This document shows positions 59,777-64,000 of a stretch of 64,000 bases of DNA, piece after piece. The notes under the pieces were generated by a model that saw only the letters and a list, made by a program, of their open reading frames with translations, searched no databases and had not been told where the DNA came from. How positions within the stretch are numbered: position 1 is the first letter of the stretch; each line of letters begins with the position of its first letter. The stretch lies in the NCBI RefSeq assembly GCF_008974245.1, contig NZ_BBZI01000009.1, positions 496,370-560,369 of the forward strand. Reading direction: 5' to 3'. The stretch is from Streptomyces abyssomicinicus (GTDB lineage Bacteria; Actinomycetota; Actinomycetes; Streptomycetales; Streptomycetaceae). The position numbers were made by a program, and so were the translations under genes.

Positions 59777-61092
59777 GAGGCGGCCTCCCGCACGGCCCGC
59801 CGCTCCGAACGGACGGCGGACGCCGGAACCTCCGCGACCAGCCGGAACGTGTCACCGAAGTCACCGGCTTCACGCGCGTCACCGGCAGCACCGGCTTCAC
59901 CGGCAGCACCGGCACCGCGCGCGTCACGCGCGTCACGCGCCGGACCGGCGTCGCCCGCCGGACCCGCGGTGAGCGTCCCGCCCACCGCCGCCAGCCGTTC
60001 GCGCAGCCCGGCCAGTCCCGAGCCGCCGGGTCCGCCGGCGGCCCGCGCCCCGTCGTTCTCCACGGTCAGCACCACTCGTCCGTCCTTCCTGCCGACGGTC
60101 ACCACGCACCGCCGGGCGTTCCCGTGCCGCAGCACGTTGGTCGTCGCCTCCCGCACCACCCAGGCCAGCGCCGACTGCGTCTCGGCCGGCAGCTCGGGAG
60201 CGGCCACGGACACCTCGCAGGTGATCCCGGCGGCCTCCAGCACGCCCCGGGCGCCGGCGATCTCGACGCCGAGGTCGGCCTGGCGGTAGCCCCGCACCAC
60301 CGCGCGCACCTCGCGCTGCGACTCCTGGGCGATCCGTTCGACCTCGGTCATCTGGTCCACCGCCTCGGGCCGTCCGCGCCGTGCCAGTTCCACGGCCAGC
60401 TCGCTCTTCAGCGCGATCACCGCGAGGTTGCGCCCGAGCACGTCGTGCAGGTCCCGCCCGAACCGCAGACGCTCCTCGGCGACCGCCAGCCGGGCCCGGT
60501 TCTCCCGGGCCTCGTCCAGCTCGTAGACGGCGTCGAGCAGCCAGACCGTGAAGACGGAGGTGAAGGCCATGAAGCCGGTGATGAGCAGGACGGCGAGGGA
60601 GGCCACGAGAGCGGAGGCGACGGGCATGCCGTCCGCCACGGTCACCACGCCCGTCCCCACCCCGAAGCCGGCCACCGCGGCGGGGATCCGGGCCCGGTTG
60701 CGGACGCCGAGGACCATGATGCCGCCGCCGAAGGCCAGCACCATCGCGAAGACCGCGCCGGCCGTCTGCCGGACGGGGTCCGCGCCCGTCCGGCCCGCCA
60801 GCAGTACCGCTCCCACCGCCACCACGGCGGTCACCGCGCCGAGGGTGTACGTCAGACGCCGCGGGTGCTCACGCAGGCCGCGCGTCCAGTCCAGGGCGCG
60901 CGAGGCGGTCACCGCGCACAGGGCGGCGTGGACGACGACCACCAGGACCACGGGCACCGCGTCGGGGAACCCGAGGGGAGCCGCCAGCGGCACCGCAGCG
61001 CCGGCCTCGGTCAGGGCGAAGCCGTGGAACGACCACCTGGTGTACGTCTCCACCTTCGCCGGGGTGCTCTTCCTCCCCCACCACTGCCGCAC
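59773..61092 (-). CDS. Membrane histidine kinase, HisKA_3 type
   Basis: A 439-residue sensor kinase. Several hydrophobic spans (about 25-175) form the sensor. The phospho-acceptor motif F-G-R-D-L-H-D-V-L-G-R-N-L is near 208-220, and the ATPase has L-A-W-V-V-R-E-A-T-T-N-V-L-R-H and G-S-G-L-A-G-L-R-E-R-L. The C-terminal tail contains Ala/Gly/Asp repeats (A-G-D-A-G-P-A-R-D-A). All kinase residues are present. GTG 61092 starts the gene. It is the upstream gene of the kinase-regulator pair, 141 bp after the ABC permease. Confidence 0.93.
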   Translation of the reverse strand: MRQWWGRKSTPAKVETYTRWSFHGFALTEAGAAVPLAAPLGFPDAVPVVLVVVVHAALCAVTASRALDWTRGLREHPRRLTYTLGAVTAVVAVGAVLLAGRTGADPVRQTAGAVFAMVLAFGGGIMVLGVRNRARIPAAVAGFGVGTGVVTVADGMPVASALVASLAVLLITGFMAFTSVFTVWLLDAVYELDEARENRARLAVAEERLRFGRDLHDVLGRNLAVIALKSELAVELARRGRPEAVDQMTEVERIAQESQREVRAVVRGYRQADLGVEIAGARGVLEAAGITCEVSVAAPELPAETQSALAWVVREATTNVLRHGNARRCVVTVGRKDGRVVLTVENDGARAAGGPGGSGLAGLRERLAAVGGTLTAGPAGDAGPARDARDARGAGAAGEAGAAGDAREAGDFGDTFRLVAEVPASAVRSERRAVREAAS

Positions 61093-61120
61093 GCGACGTC
61101 CTCTCCTCCGTACTGGGGCC

Positions 61121-61164
61121 GTACCGGCCGTACCGGCCGTACCGGCCGTACCGGCCGTACCGGG
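61121..61164. repeat. 9-bp tandem repeat GTACCGGCC
   Basis: Four perfect units plus a partial one lie between the ABC permease stop and the kinase start, in the place where the kinase ribosome site or promoter would be. Slippage could alter expression. Confidence 0.85.
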
Positions 61165-61233
61165 GCCGTGGGGCCCTCTGCACCGGCGCTCTTCGGACCC
61201 TCCTGCACGGCGCCCTTCGGCCCCGTCAGGACC

Positions 61234-62040
61234 TCAGCGCCGGGGGTCCCAGCGGAACCACCGCCGTACAGCAAACACGGCCACCGCGATCCAGGCCAGC
61301 GCGGTGACCACGGCGGTCAGCGCCTCACCGGCCGTCATGGTCCCGAGCCAGCCCTCACGGATCAGGCGGATCGCCGGGGACAGCGGCAGCAGGTCGCACA
61401 CCGCGGCCATCTCGTCGGGCATCGCCTCGGTGGGGAACGCCATACCGGAACTGAGCAGGGTCACGAAGAGGAACGGCAGCGAGGAGACCTGGCTGCTCTC
61501 CACGGTCCGGGTGAGGCCGGCCGTCGCCGCGCCCAGCGCCGCGCACAGGAGGGTGCCCAGCACCACGCCCAGCACCAGCAGGTGCGGCGCCCGGGGCGCG
61601 CCGATGTCCAGCAGCGCGGCGCAGACCGCACCCATCAGCAGCGACTGGACCACGCTGACGGCGAGCACGGGGACGGCCGCGCCGCCGAGGATCTCGGCGT
61701 CGGAGGCCTCCCCGGTCCGCAGCCGCTTCAGCACCAGCTCCTCGCGGCGGGCGACGTAGGTGGAGACCAGCGTGGAGTAGACCGCGAAGAGCAGCGAGAA
61801 GCCGATCCCGGAGGTCAGCATCATCACGCCGAGACTGAGTCCATGGGCCGCCAGGTCGATCTCCCGCATGCCCTGGTGGACGCTGAACGGCAGCAGCAGC
61901 GGGACGAACAGGGCGGTGATCACGGCACTGCGGTTGCGCAGCAGCAGCGTGAACTCGGCCCGGCTCAGTGCCAGCAGACGGCCGGCGGGGGTGGTCGCGC
62001 CGCTCCGCGGGGTGCGAGTGGCGATCGTGGGGGTGCTCAT
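61234..62040 (-). CDS. ABC-2 type exporter permease
   Basis: A 268-residue membrane protein with six hydrophobic spans (about 42-60, 72-95, 121-145, 152-175, 180-200 and 240-262). It shows the ABC-2 signature region S-L-P-F-L-F-V-T-L-L-S-S-G-M-A-F-P near 188-204. ATG 62040 overlaps the stop of the ATPase gene by 4 bp (ATGA). With that ATPase it should pump a drug or lipid out of the cell. The two-component genes follow, as in many DesKR/LiaRS-like exporter loci. Confidence 0.92.
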   Translation of the reverse strand: MSTPTIATRTPRSGATTPAGRLLALSRAEFTLLLRNRSAVITALFVPLLLPFSVHQGMREIDLAAHGLSLGVMMLTSGIGFSLLFAVYSTLVSTYVARREELVLKRLRTGEASDAEILGGAAVPVLAVSVVQSLLMGAVCAALLDIGAPRAPHLLVLGVVLGTLLCAALGAATAGLTRTVESSQVSSLPFLFVTLLSSGMAFPTEAMPDEMAAVCDLLPLSPAIRLIREGWLGTMTAGEALTAVVTALAWIAVAVFAVRRWFRWDPRR

Positions 62041-63059
62041 GCTGCCTTCTCCGTCTTCTCCGTCTCGCGGGCGGCGCCCTGGCCGGCGCCCTGGCCGGCG
62101 GCCCGGCCGGTCCCCGGCTTGCCCGGCCGTCCGCCGGCCTCGCGGGCGATGTCGAGGAACGCCTCCTCCAGGGACGCGGACCGCACGTCGAGCCGCCGCA
62201 GTTCCACGCCCTCGGCGGCCGCCCAGGTCAGCAGCTCGGTGGCGGTCCGCTGCAGCTCGCGGGTGTGCAGCCGCAGCAGCGTGCCCTCGGTCTCGTGGCC
62301 GACGACGCCCATCGGGGCGAGCGGCGGCAGGTCGCCCGGCAGACGGCCGGGCGGCAGCTCGAACGAGATCCGGGACGGCCGGGCGGCGGTCACCTCGGCC
62401 GGTGTGCCGGAGGCGGCGATCCGGCCCTCGTGGAGGATGGCCAGCCGGTCGGCCAGGTCCTCGGCCTCCTCCAGGTAATGGGTGGTCAGCAGCACGGTGG
62501 TGCCCTGGTCGCGCAGCGCCCGGACCAGCTCCCAGGTCTCCCGGCGGCCCTCGGCGTCCAGGCCGGTGGTGGGCTCGTCCAGGAACAGCACCTCGGGGTC
62601 GCCCAGCAGGGCCAGCGCCAGGTCCAGACGCCGGCGTTCGCCGCCGGACAGCTGCTTGACCTTCACGCCGGTGCGGTGGCCGAGCCCGACCAGTTCCAGG
62701 ACCTCGCCCTCGGGGCGGGCGCCGCTGGTGCAGCCGGCCCACATGCGGGCCGTCTCGGCGACGGACAGCCCGGCCGGGAAGCCGCCTTCCTGGAGCATCA
62801 CGCCGGTGCGGGGACGGACGGCGGCGCGTTCGCGGTACGGGTCGTGCCCCAGTACCCGGATGCGCCCGCCGGCCGGGCGGTCCATGCCCTCCAGCAGCTC
62901 CACGGTCGAGGTCTTGCCCGCCCCGTTGGTGCCGAGGAGCGCGAAGACCTCGCCGCGGTCCACCGAGAAGGAGATGCCGCGCACCGCCTCGTACCCGCCC
63001 TTGTAGACGCGGCGGAGGTCGGTGACCTCAATCACCCGCTCACCCTTGCTGATGTCCAT
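62037..63059 (-). CDS. ABC exporter ATP-binding protein
   Basis: A 340-residue ATPase of the drug-resistance (DrrA/CcmA) type. Walker A is G-T-N-G-A-G-K-T-S near 45-53, the signature L-S-G-G-E-R-R-R is near 139, Walker B is V-L-F-L-D-E-P-T-T-G, and the switch histidine lies in L-L-T-T-H-Y-L-E-E-A. A C-terminal DUF4162-like part and a Gly/Gln tail follow. The ATG at 63059 starts the conserved part. It is the first gene of the exporter-kinase-regulator operon. Confidence 0.94.
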   Translation of the reverse strand: MDISKGERVIEVTDLRRVYKGGYEAVRGISFSVDRGEVFALLGTNGAGKTSTVELLEGMDRPAGGRIRVLGHDPYRERAAVRPRTGVMLQEGGFPAGLSVAETARMWAGCTSGARPEGEVLELVGLGHRTGVKVKQLSGGERRRLDLALALLGDPEVLFLDEPTTGLDAEGRRETWELVRALRDQGTTVLLTTHYLEEAEDLADRLAILHEGRIAASGTPAEVTAARPSRISFELPPGRLPGDLPPLAPMGVVGHETEGTLLRLHTRELQRTATELLTWAAAEGVELRRLDVRSASLEEAFLDIAREAGGRPGKPGTGRAAGQGAGQGAARETEKTEKAA

Positions 63060-63180
63060 GACCTCAGCCTCCCGTCGGGCGGGGGCGCACAACAGTGCCT
63101 CGTGTCATCGGCTCGTATGACAAATGTCAGTCGAGATCCGATGATCCGAAGGGCGCCGGAAAGTGAGTGGGGGAGAACGC

Positions 63181-63212
63181 CGAAGGCCCCGGTCGTATGA
63201 CCGGGGCCTTCG
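63181..63212 (-). terminator. Terminator of tRNA-Gly copy 2
   Basis: CGAAGGCCCCGGTCGT and its near-complement form a long hairpin 4 bp beyond the tRNA's CCA end. Confidence 0.8.
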
Positions 63213-63216
63213 AAAC

Positions 63217-63292
63217 TGGAGCGGACGACGAGGCTCGAACTCGCGACCTCAACCTTGGCAAGGTTGCGCTCTACCAACTGAGCTACGTCCGC
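63217..63292 (-). tRNA. tRNA-Gly(GCC), copy 2
   Basis: Identical to 59060-59135 over the 76-nt gene, including encoded CCA, with different flanks. Confidence 0.95.
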
Positions 63293-63377
63293 ATTGCCTC
63301 CGACCGGCTTTCACCGATCGGCGCGTGGTCCAGCCTACCGGATGCGGAGGGGTGCTCCGTACCGATGGACCGGTGAG

Positions 63378-63449
63378 AGCGGGTGACAGGAATCGCACAC
63401 TGCGCCTCCCCCCTGGAAGGGGGGTGTTCTACTACTGAACTACACCCGC
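63378..63449 (-). tRNA. tRNA-Gly(TCC) with unusual T arm
   Basis: Minus strand: acceptor GCGGGTG/CACCCGC, D arm GTTCAGTAGTAGAAC, and a CCCCC/GGGGG anticodon stem with loop CTTCCAG (anticodon TCC). The discriminator is T and CCA is not encoded. The T region reads CAGTG-TGCGATT-CCTGT: the T54-T55 pair is T-G and the 5-bp T stem does not pair. A 4-bp stem with a 10-nt loop is possible instead. Confidence 0.85.
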
Positions 63450-63651
63450 ACGGTTCGGGGTTCCGGCCTTTCGGCCTTGCCCCTCGGCGTGCCTGAACTC
63501 TAACTGATCACCTGGGGTGCAGCGCAAGTCCATTCCCCGGACGGGTGACCGCGAGGTGCCCGCCGCCCCCGCGGCATGGCGGGCGGCCGGGCAGCCGGGC
63601 AGCGTTCAGGCGGACCGCCGGGTCTCTCGGGTCGCGGGCCGGGCCGCCCGC

Positions 63652-63972
63652 TCAGCCGCGGGCGGCGGCGAAGGCCTCGTAGACCCGCTTGGGGATCCGG
63701 CCGCGGGCCGGCACCTCCATGGCGTGCGCCTGGGCCCACGCCCGCACGGCCGCCGGGTCGGGCGCGACCTCGGTCTGCCGGTAGACCTTTCCGGACCGGG
63801 CCCGCTTGCGGCCTGCTTCCACGTACGGGGCGAGCGCGGCGCGCAGTTTCCCGGCATTCGTTTCGTTCAGGTCGATCTCGTACGTCCGGCCGTCGAGGCC
63901 GAAAGCGACCGTTTCCGCCGCCTCCGAGCCGTCGATGTCGTCGGAGAGGGTGACCACGACACGCTGAGCCAC
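63652..63972 (-). CDS. Lsr2-family nucleoid-associated protein (second paralogue)
   Basis: A 106-residue DNA-bridging protein. The N-terminal oligomerisation domain has V-V-T-L-S-D-D-I-D-G-S-E-A-A-E-T-V and Y-E-I-D-L-N. The C-terminal DNA-binding domain ends in R-A-W-A-Q-A-H-A-M-E-V-P-A-R-G-R-I-P, whose R-G-R is the minor-groove AT-hook-like clamp (about residues 93-95). It represses AT-rich, often transferred DNA. Streptomyces carry two copies; the place near purC matches the LsrL paralogue as I recall. ATG 63972 is near the window edge. Confidence 0.93.
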   Translation of the reverse strand: MAQRVVVTLSDDIDGSEAAETVAFGLDGRTYEIDLNETNAGKLRAALAPYVEAGRKRARSGKVYRQTEVAPDPAAVRAWAQAHAMEVPARGRIPKRVYEAFAAARG

Positions 63973-64000
63973 GAGATTCGGTCCTTCCTGCGGGATCCCG

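Overview
This is a high-GC actinobacterial chromosome segment, almost certainly Streptomyces. The reasons are third-position G/C bias, many GTG starts, a subtilisin-inhibitor gene, a sigN/sigF sigma pair, an Lsr2-type nucleoid protein, and the dnaX-purD-purC core order with the SRP RNA in front of dnaX. Gene order from about 10 kb to the end looks collinear with the S. coelicolor SCO4006-SCO4076 region as I remember it; this was not searched.

Left end (1-5.4 kb): the right part of an integrative, rolling-circle-replicating actinomycete element (AICE/pSAM2 type). It holds a GNAT acetyltransferase and a GntR/UTRA repressor with three matching operator copies, a small protein, a RepSA-like HUH initiator, an excisionase and a tyrosine integrase. 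It ends in the 3' half of a tRNA-Ser(TGA), the attachment site. A perfect-arm, two-tier 152-nt hairpin at 294-445 may be a single-strand origin. Next to it (5.5-6.7 kb) lie a zinc-ribbon hypothetical gene and a frameshifted remnant of a second integrase.

6.8-25.7 kb: small membrane proteins, a secreted DD-peptidase/beta-lactamase-type enzyme, a small-ORF locus with paired inverted repeats, a SigE-family sigma factor, an acyl-CoA ligase, a giant PAS/receiver protein with a degenerate kinase core, a subtilisin inhibitor, tRNA-Ser(GCT) and tRNA-Arg(ACG), an NAD-dependent dehydrogenase coupled to a DUF2797 protein, an F420-type oxidoreductase, a YceI protein, and a MarR-regulated MFS exporter carrying three carboxypeptidase-regulatory-like domains.

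25.7-46.9 kb: GC-rich repeat tracts, sigN and sigF, small stress and membrane proteins, a type VII-secretion-like (WXG/ESX) gene trio next to tRNA-Ser(CGA), tadA with its associated gene, upp, a LytR_C protein, a DNA glycosylase, a cation:proton antiporter with its TrkA-C subunit, a decayed membrane-protein pseudogene, an FG-GAP secreted protein, and AraC, FMN-reductase and XRE-type genes.

47.0-49.7 kb: a 2.7-kb insertion bounded by a perfect 55-bp direct repeat of the tRNA-Ser(GGA) 3' end. It has putative integrase arm sites at both ends and carries a VapBC-type toxin-antitoxin pair and two other genes, but no integrase. It looks like a cis-mobilizable or relic element.

49.7-64 kb: tRNA-Ser(GGA), SRP RNA, dnaX, purD, a degenerate M48-peptidase-like membrane protein, a dimethylformamidase-beta-like protein, purC, two tRNA-Gly(GCC) copies, a response regulator/histidine kinase/ABC exporter operon, an unusual tRNA-Gly(TCC), and an Lsr2 paralogue at the right edge.
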